Origin: Morella rubra
Lineage: Eukaryota > Streptophyta > Magnoliopsida > Fagales > Myricaceae
DNA length: 64,000 bases
Assembly (NCBI GenBank): GCA_003952965.2
Contig: RXIC02000096.1
Span: 1 to 64,000 of the forward strand
Direction of reading: 5' to 3'
The stretch's first letter is position 1; each line of letters starts with the position of its first letter. Shown here one piece after another: positions 48,808-62,601 of the stretch. The position numbers were made by a program, and so were the translations under genes. The notes under the pieces are model-generated. The model saw only the letters and a program-made list of their open reading frames with translations, had not been told where the DNA came from and searched no databases.

Positions 48808-51080
48808 CTATTGACTAGGATTTGAAAGATTTTCAGCATCATCAGCTTTTTGGCCAGGAGTTCCAGCAAGCCAACCCCACATGCCACCAGAGCTCTGCCT
48901 CTGTTTAGCATTCAAGGCAGCTTGCTCAGAAGCAGCCTTCTGTCGCCGGAGGAGTTCCAGTTCCTTCTGTAATGTCTCCATTGTTTGCAGCTTCTGGCGA
49001 AGCTCTGCTACATCAACCTGCCAATTCAAAGATTATATTAGTGGACTACCATATCCCCAGAATTTGACCAGAACAATCACATTCCCAAGCTTTTCAAGCT
49101 CATTACGCACCTCAACTACTATCATACATCTATGATCGATTCCACTTAATGATTAAATGCCCATGCTAGAGGCTTTCGATCAACTCTTCCACTAAACAAT
49201 ACTAAGAATAAGACTTCCAGCCTTCACTCATCCAAAATGTGGCCAATAGGACACCTTTTATTTGTTACTGTCACCAGGGACGTGCTTTGACTTTCTACCC
49301 CCTATCATTGTAGACCAATGCGTCTCTCTCCTTTTAATCTGCAGTGAAGAAATCTTTATAACCACTCATCACAAATGTCATAAACCACTATAGACAACTA
49401 ATACACCACCTGCACCAGTGGAGAAACGACAACGAAGGAATAGAATCCAACTGGTCTGTCCACACAACAACAATGCGTTACGCACAAGCTCCGAGAAATA
49501 CATAAGCAGTGCCTTATCTCCCAAACCTATCTCCACTATCAACACCACCGAACCCCTCTGCTAAGCCCACAGCGGTCCCGCAAAACCTATGAACAACCGC
49601 TACATACCCTACCATTCCTCGAAACATCTTCGACATGCCTCGCAGATAAGCACAGTTACCTAAACGATACTGACATTGACCGCTACCATACCCAGTGACC
49701 TGGACCTAAATATAACAAATAAGTGCCACTCTAAACGGAGGGAAGCCAAATATACAAACTAATACTTACTGAAATGGAGAACTTGGAACACCACTTAATC
49801 GAGCAAAATACATAAAGCGAGTTTGGGAAAGTTACCTTTCCTTGTTTCGTTTTAACGCGCCATAGCACAACACATATCTGCGGCCAGTACAGAAGGACTC
49901 TGAAACTCTCTACTCTAAATACCTCTCACGCCATCTAATAAATAAGGAAAAGAATACGATGCCTCTCTCTCAGAGAACTAAGAGTAACGATTATGAGATA
50001 CACTATCCTCATAAATTTACTAATAATCCCGCACTTTGACCAACGAGCTATGACGAAAACCCGCTAAGATGGATATAAAATACTCATCGACTATGATTGT
50101 TGTAGTTAAGCTAGACCACGCACCCACGCCACCACCCTCACCCGGCCATGAGCCACACTCCCTCCAATCCCCATGCAAGCGAGACTGTTCAGCTAACGCC
50201 TAACCATTACCCCAGTATCCCTTTTTATTACCCTTGGACCACCTAACCATCGAATAAACTCTACTCTCAACCGTAGTGCCAGAAGACGGCTTATCATTGA
50301 TTAGTTCTCTCATATTCCATATACGGTTTACAACATAGAATTAGAAAAGCGATACCTTCCTATAAACATTTCCAATTGTTAAACTGAACAGCCAAGTTAA
50401 AAAATGCCAATCCTCTCTCTTTTTTTTCTTTATATCCTAACTATCCGATAGACTATAGACTGTACAGCTCAAAAGATAAGAAAATGAAGGTAAGGAAATT
50501 ATATGCCCACAAATATTCTTACTCAATTTATCCATGACAGTTAGCTGTTAAATAACCAGCTACACGTAGAAAACGAAAAGACACAACCTTAGATGCTAGA
50601 ACGTGGAGGTGTATTAATCCAACAATCCATCGTGGATGCATGCAGGTCCGTATTGAAATAAATGAACACTACAATCTGCTCGTACTCTCAAATGGAGCAT
50701 CCAATACTAGCACCATCACCACACTTACGCATAAGCTGATTAACAATAGAAGAAACAGATGTAAACTCTCTCTCCAACAATCTCTTAAGCATATTACTCA
50801 CAAGAACGATACTCAGCCCACTTCATCCCTCTCCCAATCTCTATCCAAAACTGAGTTATGTGAATTATATTAAATATTAACTTGCTCTTTTATTCTCGAA
50901 CTATTGCCGATCGGTGAGATTTCCTATTAATCTAATCTCCGTGTCAGGAAGCGGTCCATACTTTAACCTCGTTCCTATATCTTTTCAAAAGGTATCTCTC
51001 GTTTGACACATCCCTATTCAGTCTATGTTATATCTAGCTTCTCCTCCTATGCTAGCTCGTGCATGAGACTTGTTTGTCTT

Positions 51081-51112
<32 letters not shown>

Positions 51113-54100
51113 ACTTTTATCCTGCTCTTCTGAAAGTAATAGATTTGCTACATTATTTATCAATTCAAGCACTACTTTAAACTGGCTCTTTAGATTTTCT
51201 TCAGATGCCTCGCCTTATTCTATATAAGTGCGTCATTTTTTTATTGAACCCGAACTTTCCCTTGTCTGGATCTTAATTTCAGTCTCCTTTTCTCTGTCTT
51301 TCTCTATAATCTTTCAAATATATTTCTGAATAGTTTAGCCTATAGCAACAATGCAAACACGGGTTACAAAAGTACAATATTTTTTCTTTATGTTTTTAAT
51401 TTTATCCAATGCATGGTATTGTTTCAAAGACCATTTTGCAAGAAGAAGCCTGACTGGAAGTCTTATCAAAGGAGCGAGGTAGTCCTCTGGCTCCTAAAAC
51501 AAAATAAATGACTTATATGATCCCCAAGAAAAAAAAAACTAAATGACTTATGAGTTAGATAGAGTTTCTGGTGACAGAGAGCTCTGCAGTCAGCACTAGC
51601 TAGTAAGAGAGCCATATTAGGGGAGGCCAGCGAATGCAGAATACAAAATGCAGCACCCTTTTAAATAATTGGCATCCTTGTCTCTCTGCTAAGATTAAGA
51701 TATCTACCAAATGCTTTGGACATTTTATCATCTCAAGCTTTTGGGATTTAATGATAAATTTACAAGCATTTTAGACAACTACTCCGCACTTCACCACTCT
51801 GTATAATAACTAATTGTATTCTTTTATATTTAGAACTCGTTGGAGAGTCCCTAGGCAAAGTCCCCCCCAAACGACTTGCCAGTCTCCAGGTTTGAACTTG
51901 CATTCATTGATTCCATCAGAGAACAATAGTCCATTGCAGTGAAAATATTGGAAGCCATTTGAAAATTCAACAAATAACCTATTTTTCTTGCTTCTAATAA
52001 GATTGAATATCTTATCCAGCATTTCACCCTCTCCCAGAATTTGGATGAGCCATGCGGATCTAATTGTTTGTTATTCGTTCATTTGGTAAAAAACACAGCA
52101 ATATTGTACCAGCCTCTCCCCTCACTTTCTTGTTCGTTTTTTTTTGCGGACCAAAACAGAGGGTCCACCAAACTGTTTTGAAGTGATACTGTCCTACTGT
52201 TTTGAAAAGCAGGCAGTAGCAGATTCTGGTTTCACTTTCCATTCATATTTTGCCTTTTGTGGATGTGTTTTGCTCCATTTAACTGACAATCTACATCCTC
52301 TATTCACCAGATATGCTGCTAATCAAGCGGAGCGGTAGGGCTTAAACAATTTATTACTACCTTACAGTAAACGATCAAAGATCTAGTTACAAGCTGATCG
52401 CTGGAGATACAGCCTTCGTTTCAGGGAGTTTTTTTTTATATGTATTTTTTTTTTTTTATCATTTCCTTTTGAGGTCTCTCTTAAACCTGGTGTTCAGGAT
52501 TTTCTAACTCCATATTCCTCCTCTACAAATGTCGGTTTTGGAATCAATTTCAGAGATACCGTCCCCTTTTATTAAAAAACAAAAATAAATAAACAATCCA
52601 AATGCACTCGTCTTGAAGTCGCAGGAATTAACGTGTCGAGAAATACTTAGTGGCATGACTGGTTTATGGTTTTGATTTTGGTATTGACAAATAAAAAACT
52701 CGAAGCATTCAAGGTTCTCGGCGCTATGATCACACTTGCAGACAGCATGCGGAAAAAGCCGTCAAACCAATGAGCAATGGACAATTGTTCCACAACACTG
52801 CTGATCGCATATATATGTCTAAGTCTTTTATATTGTTCCTCCCATACAAATTCTGAAAAATCCTCTTATCATAATTTTTAAGTTACATTACCTCAAATTG
52901 TAATATGATCACAATGAAATTTGTTTACCTATAAAGTCTTATTAGCCGATTACTCCTTACTCACTAGGTGCGTAATACTTATCTAGCTCCAAAATTACCC
53001 AAAGTACCAATGACGAATGGAGTCGAAGAAAAAAGAAGTAACCCAGCATTAATGCTGCCCTAGCAGTTATGTTCTCTTTAAAATGGACAATAGTTCTTCT
53101 GCCACCATAGAAAATAAAACTACAAGATACCCCCTTGCTGTAGCATCTCCTGCATTTGTGACCATTGCTCTGTCACAACTCCAACTTGCTCTACAATTCT
53201 TCGCACTATAGCCTTTCAAAGTCCTAAGCAAAGATTATCTTCCAGGGACAATGAGGTCAAGATTAATGGTAATGATAATGATAATGATATTGGTTGTTGG
53301 AAATGTAATGCCTCGGGCTCGAACTCCAAATAGAAAGAGTTTAGTATAAAATAAGGATTTTCATCTGCTTAAATAATTTCTCCAGGTCCTAAAATTTCAA
53401 AAGTATTTATTCCGACATCAGCAAAATATTCATAAACAACAAAATGCCAAAAACATCTATCCTTAAAACCTTAGTCCAACCATTAGCATTCCACATAACA
53501 GATTGCAGAAACCTGCAAAGAAGACAGAGATTACCTTGTCCATTAGATATACTTGTTCTGCAGAAAAAGAGAGGGAAACAAAAATTAAGAGGTGAAGAGT
53601 GTCCCAATTGATGATAAGACATTGGTGTTGGATCCAGGTAAAGGGTGTACCGATTGATGATTAGTTCTTTTGTCTAGTAATTAAGAAGTGAGAAGCAAGC
53701 AATAGGGACTCAGATATGATTTAGTGCACCATTCTTTGTTCTGAAAGTTGTTTTCTGTACAATTGCCAATACTAAACTACCAAGTTAACAATGTACCTGC
53801 AGATAGGTCTCAGTTGTGACCTATCAGTTCCTAAGCAACTTTATTGAGGATTCAAAAAGGCACTTCCACTCCATTTTTTTTTTCTCTCTCTCTTTAAAGA
53901 GGGTTTATGTTTTCACCCATTTTCCCATAGACCAAATTGATAATACAGAGCATTTACGGTCCTGCTATATCAAAAAACCTAGGAAAGTCCCCAATTTACG
54001 TACAGACTTGAACCCTCTTTGTAAGATAGGTGGAGTATCAATCATAAAATATTGATTTAGAATTGTGGATGAATCTTCCCATTGAAAGATATTTATTGAG

Positions 54101-57100
54101 TGAGTGCTTTTGGAATCAATCATAAAAATCGTAGACTTGTTGTTTCTCTGGTGAAGTGCAACCCATCAAAAATGCAGCCTGATTTCTAATGAAGAAAAGA
54201 ATGCTATAGACTTCTCAATCTTCCAATCCTTAAATATAAACCCCAAAAACTTCACTCGAATTGCTAATGCCGCAAGATTACCTGACTATAATGTCATAGA
54301 CTCGGCTGAAACGATCTTTAGAGCCACAATACTCGTATAAACCAACTCAACGCACTTTCCCATTCACATTTTATCTAAATCGAATGAAAACCACTTACCA
54401 AAATCCAAGTTTCATGGCCCTTGGCATGCAATTCAAGTCTCTTAACTAATCAACTATACCCACAAATGGAATCATCCCGAGAAGACAAATTTTCTAAAGG
54501 GGGCTAGGGCTCCAGCAAAAGTTCAACTATAGATTGGAGGGAAAGTGCCACAAAAATTCTGAGAACCTATTTTTGTCAGACTGTTTCTGCAGAAACACAG
54601 AACTCCCCTGCTATATCACCATCATTGCCAGAATTCGAGGAGTGAATTAACACTCGACCAACGTCTTTTAAGTACTTCCGTTTGCCAAAAAACAAGAGTC
54701 AGTCATTCTGAGTGCTTGATGCATCTGTCTAGTACAATTATTCTCCACCTCAGCTTCTTCTAACCATCCCTACCACGATAGATGCAAGAGGGAGTCCCGT
54801 TGCTTTGTCTTTTACGGGCTACTTCCTAATTGCTTCTCACATACCGAGAAGAAGAATCAATATAAATCACTACGATCTTCTTAGAAATATACAAATAAAA
54901 CAAAGACAAGCATCTCTCAAGACTGGATACGGGAGTGAGAGAGAGCAGGAAAAATACTCTGGAAAAATAACGAATGGCACTGAACTGATATGACATGAGA
55001 GCACAAACAATAAATCTACATATATACAGTGCGTGCAGTCAGGTAACCCATAAATAAAATTAATACATAGAGCAACATATCGAGTAAGAAACACTTAGAA
55101 TCTAAGGAGACAGCAACGAAATATTATAGAGGAATAGATTAGAACATTGTGTGATCGGCAAAATGAACTTGTGTAATGCCAATTTACTATGTGGACCTAC
55201 AAAAGTACCTTAGAATTCGGCCCCTTAATTTCAAGTTTCTCTGAAGGCAAGAACCACTCTCTAGATAGCACCAAGTGAAACACTACTTTTTAGACTTTAA
55301 CTAATCTGATCCTCCGCTAGAAATATGAGCAATAAACCTTTCTTGCAAAACCGAGTATGGCTAGTGAATGAAGAAAGAATCCAATTTAAACAACCACATA
55401 TTTGTGAAAAGCCTAGGGGTTGCCGAAGAAAATGATCCATCTTTTTTAAAAAAAATAGTCCAACTATACCAAATCCTGAATTTTGAAGTAACAAGTTGAA
55501 TATCAACAGGTCTATGTGAGTTTGGAAGCAACCATGCACAATATTTGACAATCAGAAATCTTGTTTTAACTAGCCTCAACCAGAGAATAGGAAAATTAAT
55601 GACGCGTGCTAGTTCAAAGCGATTGTGAGTGTCTTATTATACAATGACTGTAAATAGATACGGTAAGACAGCTCAGGATGAAATCCGATGTAACTCTTCC
55701 CTTTAATACATTTTCTCTCCATGCTTTTTAGAATCTCTAGATCTCCTCTCCTACTCTGGCCGATAAACGTTTAAGCTATGAATGCTAAAAGACCCTATGA
55801 ACTACTCTCTCTTCTCGATGTCCTTTGTGTTCATAGTGAACCTATTTAAGGTCAACTGTCTTTTATCATACCTGGGAAGATTCTTCAGACAGTAGCACAC
55901 AACCATTCTTGCTTCCCAGAATAAGTGCGTGTGCGTGCTGTGATCCAACGGGTTTTCACTCATGACATTCTGCACTCCTTACTGCTGAATCATCCAGACA
56001 TACTGGAGAATAAATCAAATCAGTCCCTCACTTCATATCTCACAATTTTTTATTAAAATTGCATATCGCCGAATAGTGTATCATTACACTCATGTATCTG
56101 GGAAGATTGTCAATCGAAGCATTTAAACTAATAGTGTTATAAACAGATCTGTAGAGTTTCAAGACATTTCCATTTGGATCTCGACGCTCAATATGACACA
56201 TCGAGAACTATGGCTATTACCAGGATAAGTAATTTATTCCCCATCGCACTCTTTCGACAACCCTACACTTATGCTCGATCCACTCTGCGGAGATTCATGG
56301 AGAAAAAAAAGGCCAAAAGGGATAACCAAAATGACGTAATAGTCACCATCAAATGGCAAGACGCTGAATAAATGCTAATTATCCTTTCTTTTTTGCGGCT
56401 TCACACCCCATGTTTCCAGGGGTTAGACTTTCAAGCATTGTCTTACGAACTAACTAGAATTCTAGCTGGTGCTGAATTTGCTCTATAGTGACTAAAGTGC
56501 AAAAGTATATGACCACGAACCGAGAATGCATACCAAGTATATATACTTGTCAAATCAGGCAACGAGGTAGATCTATTCCTTTAACCTACAATTAATGCTC
56601 CATAAATAAATAACGCTATATATCGCACATAACTATTCATCCAATTATGCTCAAACAAAACCCAACTAGTGAGCCGTGTAAATAAAAAAGCACCAACAAG
56701 TCGGATCTGTTTTCACATAAGTCCCAATGTAGCATATTCTCCAGGCAAAGAAAAAAAATTTCTAACAAAGTTCTCCAAAACTTTTTCACCGCAACCCTCA
56801 CAATACCCTCAAATATATAATCATATTCACAAACTTTTCAACCAATACACATATAATATCCTATTCTAAAACTAACTCCAATATTTCTGAGGCAATAAAA
56901 ATCCAATTCGATAAAAAATAAAACTCCCCTACAATAAACACACTCGAACTAAGAATATTTTATATCATAGAAAGAAAGAACATGGAATACATCTCGTAAT
57001 CGGTTCAAGAAGTTTCATTAACTGTTGATTATTATGGATTAGTTATACTTGATGGTACTATTAGCAAAGATGAAAAGGCAATGCACGCGCATATACATGT

Positions 57101-60100
57101 GGGTGGTCTTGTGCATGTGTGTGTGTAAAGGATGACCGTTATTGGCAAAACTAAATACCACAGGCTCTGACTCCACGTTGTCCATAACAATTTCTCTAAT
57201 TTTCCCTTCTTGCCCTGCATCAAACTCAGACTCCGCATCTCTTGTAGCATTTGTAGCATTATGCACAGCAGAAACACTGTCCGGGACAGGAGTTTCGTTT
57301 ATCTTTGATTGCAAGGTTGATTTGTGGCTTGGCTTAAGAACGTGAACCTAACACAGAAACAAAAAAAATAAGAAAGATAACAGAGCAAGACAGGAGAACC
57401 AAAGTCAACATCATAACAACCCTTCACCTCACTGTTGTAACGACCATTATATCCTCCAAAAGATACAAGTATGTCTTCACCATTGTAGGAGCTTACAACC
57501 AAACTCAGACCCTGCAATGAAACACAATTAGATAACAACTTCATTGAAACACTCTTAAGCCCAAAAAGAGGAGGGGGATGACTTTCTCCGAAACCGACTA
57601 CGAGTCTGTGCCAAAAATCCTTCGACTTAATTGGTGTTAAAACATAATCTAAATCACATGCTGTCGAAACTAAGCAATGATCTAAAGATTCCTGGCATGA
57701 TACCTCACTAGCAACGGGAACCCGTCCTTGAACAGTAGTTACTACTGACCAAACAAGTGTAGACATGTTAAGGACAACAGTTTCTGAGACTCCTGCAAAA
57801 GTAAATTAGAAGGAATTAATGGCAATTGAAGGCACTGCAAAAAATTGGAGCACTTCCACTAAAGTTGTAGCTCTTATTTTGTTTCTAAAATAGATACCAC
57901 CACACCAACATATTCTAAAAATTACAAACAATAATCATGTAGCTGAAACATTCAATGCTCTTCAGGATGCAGTTACAGAAAGGACTTCGACAATCCATAT
58001 CAAAATCTCTTTCCAGAGTGTATATTTCTCTACTTAGACTCTGTTTCAAGAAATTAATTCCCCTCATTCAAGTGGCTTCATGACATTAAATCAGCTTTTC
58101 AATAAAGTTTTGTATCTTTTTTTTTTTGATAAGTAAGACAATTTTATTAGAAAAAGCGAAAACAGTACAAAGGACTATACCGAAAGCGCTTAGTACAAAC
58201 AAGCAACAAACTAAGGAAATCATCAAAATCAACAAAAATGCCCCCTAATACCGCATTAGCCCAACAAAACAAGGAAAGCAACATAAACCCTTGCAATTTC
58301 AAAGACAAAGAACAATCTTCAAAACATCTATTGTTTTGCTCCCTCCAAAGATACCAACAAATACACCACCAAATAAAGTTTTATATCTGTTTCTCAGCAA
58401 TTAAGCAATTAAGTTTTCCATCTAAATATTAGGTTGCGTACCACTCTTGTTGTCACCACCACCAACAATGAACCAATTCTCCCCAACTGTCACACCAGCA
58501 TGTCCGGCCCGTGGAGTTGGTATCTCACCTTGTTGTGTGGGTCTTGACCATTCCATCTAGACAATGGAAATGTATGAAAAGATGACTAATAGTTTCAGTA
58601 GAGAGAGAGAAAGACAAGCTTAGGTGAGCAATCTTACAGTTTGCAAATCAAGGACATGCAGATCATTAAAACAGGTGGCATGTGAACCACCACCAAAGAT
58701 CAGAAGGTAACGCTCAGCATGTACTGCAGCAGCATGATCAGATCTTGGAGAGGGTGGCACCCCCCTAAAAAATAATAAAAATCTGATCAGCTGAAGATTT
58801 TATCTCCCTAAACATCTGCTATTCTATTGCATTCTGGCGTAATGAACAGGAGGCAGAAGGAAACTATGGAACCATGCAGTACATAGGAGAAAGACCATGT
58901 TTCTTCCCAGTCTATAAAAAGCCATCCTTTGACGTATAGCAGAGAAATAATTTGAATTACCATCATGATGCAAAAGCACAGGAGGATGACCACCTCAAGT
59001 TATCAGCAAGGGGATAATATTTATACAGTAAGGAACAGACACCACATATTATGCTCTAAGTTCTAGGAATATCTTTTGTATGGTTTCCATTACAAACAAC
59101 GAAATAAAAATAAAGCACCCTTCCCCTCCCCATAATAAATATCATGCAAAATGGCCAGAAATAGAGATGTCTTACACAGCATCTATTTCATCCCAGGTCA
59201 TAGTTTCTAGGTCCAGAATATGTAAATCATTTAAGAGAGTTCTCTTTGCATCTTGTCCACCAAACACCACCAAGCTTGTCCCAAAAAGGGTCACCGACTG
59301 ACCTCCACGTGACACCTGCAAAGCAGGAATAGAAGAAAACATTTACAACACATAAGAGAGCATTGTGGTCTCAAAGACAACCAAGGACACCCTTGCGATT
59401 TACATTCAGGTTCTTACACGAAAAATCCAACACTTCATTTCAGCTTCCATCAGTTTCATAATGCTGACCAATCTTAGCATGAAACTAGTAAGAGTGATTG
59501 AAAAAATAACACAAAAGGAAAATTAAAATATGATTTTTCTAGCTTCATTAGTGACAATTAACTCAGAAATGGACACCAAAGCCTTGAGAGTTCAACTGTC
59601 TCAGGAATATCCAAAAACCATATGCATATTCCTTGTGAACTACAAACAGGATTTCTATTTATTTACCAGAGACAGAACTCAAAAACATATACATACCGGT
59701 GCTTTACCATAAGTCCTTAATGCTGACCAAATACAGGATTGCAGATCAAATGCCTTCACTGTCAAAAGAGTGAAGATAGTTTAGAAATGGTAAGATGAGG
59801 ATATCAGCAGTACAGGTCTACTTTACACTTGTACAGCGTGGCTTATTCAAACTTTGTGTTACATCCACATTTGATCATAAAGTTCCAACACTTCCACTGT
59901 CATGAATCCTGACAATGAATGTCTCTTTTGAAAGGTGAATCATCTCTCATGTGGAATCGAAAACTCTGTATAAATCAATGCAGTATACAACTGTGACTCA
60001 TACCCTGTATTGTTTCGGCTGGATCCTTTGTGTGTCCAGCAATTGACAGAAGCTTATTCTCCCACGGTATCTGCAGAAACAAAGACGGGACATTTTAACA

Positions 60101-62601
60101 CTACTTACAGTCCCCATCACGGGAAGAGTATCAGCAAGAAAACATTGCTTAAAGAAGCAAATACTAACCAAGGAATGACCAGCACAAGGAGAAAATGTTC
60201 CTGGAGATGGTGATTCTAGTGACTCAGCCCCAGCCTTTGCCTCAGTCTTTGACCAAGTCCAACTTCTGAAATCCAGGATCTGCGTTGTCCCTCAAACCAG
60301 GGAAGAAAAGGAAATCCGTAACCACGTTGATGCCGAAGTGAACAAATAGAGAGTGTGAATGTAAAACTCAGCTCTAAAAGGAAATATCTCAAGTAAGAAA
60401 ATTCAGAATCACAAAAGCATGAAAATATATATTCCAAGTCAAACAGTTAGCTAAGAAAAAGGAGAATATGAGACAAAAAAAGAAAGAAAGTACCTAGCAA
60501 AAGCTCAAGAGAATGAAAAAATGGCAGAAGTAATTTCTATATAGCATGAGCTCTTCTAGATATGTATATTTCGCTTACATGAATATCATTAAGGTAACGA
60601 CCATTGTGGTTTCCTCCGTAAATGTACATCTTGTCTTGCACAACTGCTGCACCATGCTGGAAATATGTGACATTTTGTTCAGCCAAAAGAAGAAGAAAAG
60701 GCCACGAACAAGTTCATAATACAGAAAAGACATGCCAATACCTCATATCGGGATTTTGGGCGTTGACCAGATATTGGAGCTGCAATCCATTGATCATAGA
60801 CAGCTACTGAACCAAGGCCTTCCAAGACAACATCTTTATCCTGAGTTTCTGTCACACCCCCATTTTCAGTGGATATAGTCTTTGTCTCTGGGACTAAAGT
60901 TCCATTCTCAACCACTGGCTCAACATTTGGATGATGCTATGAACCATCAAACAGAATTATGGGGGGAAATAAAAAGGAAGGATAAGAAGAAAAATAGCAT
61001 GCACAAGTTCCGCAATACTCACATTCATTTGAACATCTACTATAGGCTCTGCAACAAAGTTAGATGCTCTTGAATACCAACTGGGATCTTCTTCCTACCC
61101 AGAGAGAAAAATAAAACAAAAACAATCAGCTAAGCTTCTGCATGAATTTATGGGAACTGCCCCGAAAATCTAATTTATATGGACCTCCAATATTTTCACA
61201 AAAAGACGCATTGCTTCAGTGGAAGACGTGTTTCCAAGCCCGCTCCAGCTGCATAAATAATAAAATACTTAAGGAAAGCAAATTCAACAAGAAGAAATGG
61301 TTGCATGAAGTATGGATGTAAAATCAATCCTGCATGTAAGCCGTGCACCATAGAGCCAAATATGTCACAAGAATTACATTCAACCAGTTCAAACCACCAA
61401 GGAGATCCTCCCTAGTGCCTCGACCTTAAGGAGGGTCTCCTTTTATCACATGTACTGACTCCACATCACATCTAACGTTAAGTCAGGGACTCGTTCAGTA
61501 GCAATATGAGTTGAATCAAGAAGCAATTACCTAAGCATGTTGCAAACCAAGGCTCACCTAAGCATTATGAAGATCCTTTATCCCATTTCCTTACATACGC
61601 AACTCCATTTGAAATGCAAAAGTTAAAAGCTTTATCTATAAGGTGAACGTAGCGTCTCTTTAGTCAACATAAACAACATGCTGAGAGAGGGAGCTATTAA
61701 GGACACAAACCTCTTCCATTTGGTATGCTCAACAACTTTCCAAGAATTAGGCTCCTGTATGTTACAAGGTCCTATTGTAGCCTGCAATGGAGACAGAATC
61801 AGTAAATTCAATGACGAGTTCATCCAAAAGCATCTCATTTTTCATTAGAAACTCAAAAAGATTCACCAATGGGACACTCCACAAAAACATTAACCAAAAC
61901 TATCACAGACACCATAATTGACATGCACATTAATCGATAAGGGGAAAAAAAGACATGCACATTAATCCCCATCCACCATAACCCAATTTGTTTGGTTGCT
62001 TGGGAAGCTCAATTATTCAGCAAACATTTTCTCATTCATCCAGTTCCAAATTCTCTTCCCACCTTTCCCCCTAGCAACAAACACAACCACAGATCAACCA
62101 TTACCAAGGCGCCAATCTTAACCCCAATCCAGATCTACCAAAAAATCACATTCAAACAACCAGACGTAGGCATTGCGAAAGCAAGCACAATGCGATTAAG
62201 CACTACAGAAACGCAAGATGAGCCTAAAAAACCGGATTAATGTACCATTTACAGAATAAAAATCAAATCACCACCAATCGACGCGCAATGCAGACAGCAA
62301 CATTAACATTTCCCGTTGATCTCAGCACATAAAAGCCGAACAGCGCGTGCTTGAAGCGAAACGCACCAGATCGATGGTGAATTGAATATACGACAGCGAG
62401 AACTACTGACTGGTGGTGACAGCAGTAAGAAGGAGGTACCTGTTGGTACAAGCCGTAAAGGATGGCCGCGGATTCTTTGGAGAACTTGGAGGTGAGGGCC
62501 TTGAAGGTGGAGTTCGCGTCTCCGTCAAACCCAGCGTAGGAAGCGGCCGCGTAGAAGCGCTCCGGGTATTGGAGCCCAGAGCTCGCCCGCGCCATCGCCA
62601 T
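48808..62601 (-). CDS. Kelch-repeat acyl-CoA-binding protein (ACBP4/5-like), one internal exon not found
   Basis: Binds long-chain acyl-CoA esters, normally cytosolic. Exons from the ATG: 62601-62440, 61781-61711, 61248-61185, 61094-61023, 60936-60742, 60656-60579, 60279-60169, 60070-60004, 59758-59697, 59315-59176, 58764-58638, 58556-58442, 57792-57704, 57511-57428, 57347-57159, 49017-48808. Phases agree throughout, giving about 542 residues plus a 69-residue last exon. The N-terminal ACB domain (YPERFYAAASYAGFDGD...HTKWK.WSGLGNTSSTEAMRLFVKILE) is followed by kelch repeats (MYIYGGNHNGRYLNDIHILDF, VVFGGQDAKRTLLNDLHILDL, LIFGGGSHATCFNDLHVLDL, ILVSFGGYNGRYNSE). The tail is a coiled coil (VDVAELRQKLQTMETLQKEL) ending GGMWGWLAGTPGQK. 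Family members have ~60 more coiled-coil residues between the last two exons. That exon is not visible in the 8.1-kb interval 49018-57158. Confidence 0.88.
49018..57158. other. Oversized last intron of the ACBP gene, mostly unrelated gene-free sequence
   Basis: About 8.1 kb between the last two visible coding exons; the other introns of this gene are 36 to ~760 bases. The ends look like ordinary intron. From about 49140 to 56990 the sequence has no domain-bearing frame and no recognisable repeat apart from a (TA)13 tract at 51087-51112. The expected coiled-coil exon was not recognisable in any minus-strand frame. In texture it resembles the block at 631-8400. It could be an old insertion or an inaccurate gap fill. 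Confidence 0.5.
51087..51112. repeat. (TA)13 microsatellite
   Basis: Perfect TA dinucleotide run inside the large ACBP intron. Confidence 0.95.
58118..58371 (-). mobile_element. 5'-truncated LINE (L1-type) in an ACBP intron
   Basis: On the minus strand the element ends in a poly-A tail (plus-strand T-run from 58118). It is flanked by a 17-bp target duplication, aataaagttttgtatct (58101-58117) and aataaagttttatatct (58372-58388), differing at one base. Just inside its 5' end the minus strand encodes CIWWYLWREQNNRCFED, the typical end of the zinc-binding region that follows plant LINE reverse transcriptases. Only the 3'-terminal ~254 bp are present, so it is inactive. It lies between exons 58442-58556 and 57704-57792. 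Confidence 0.88.
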
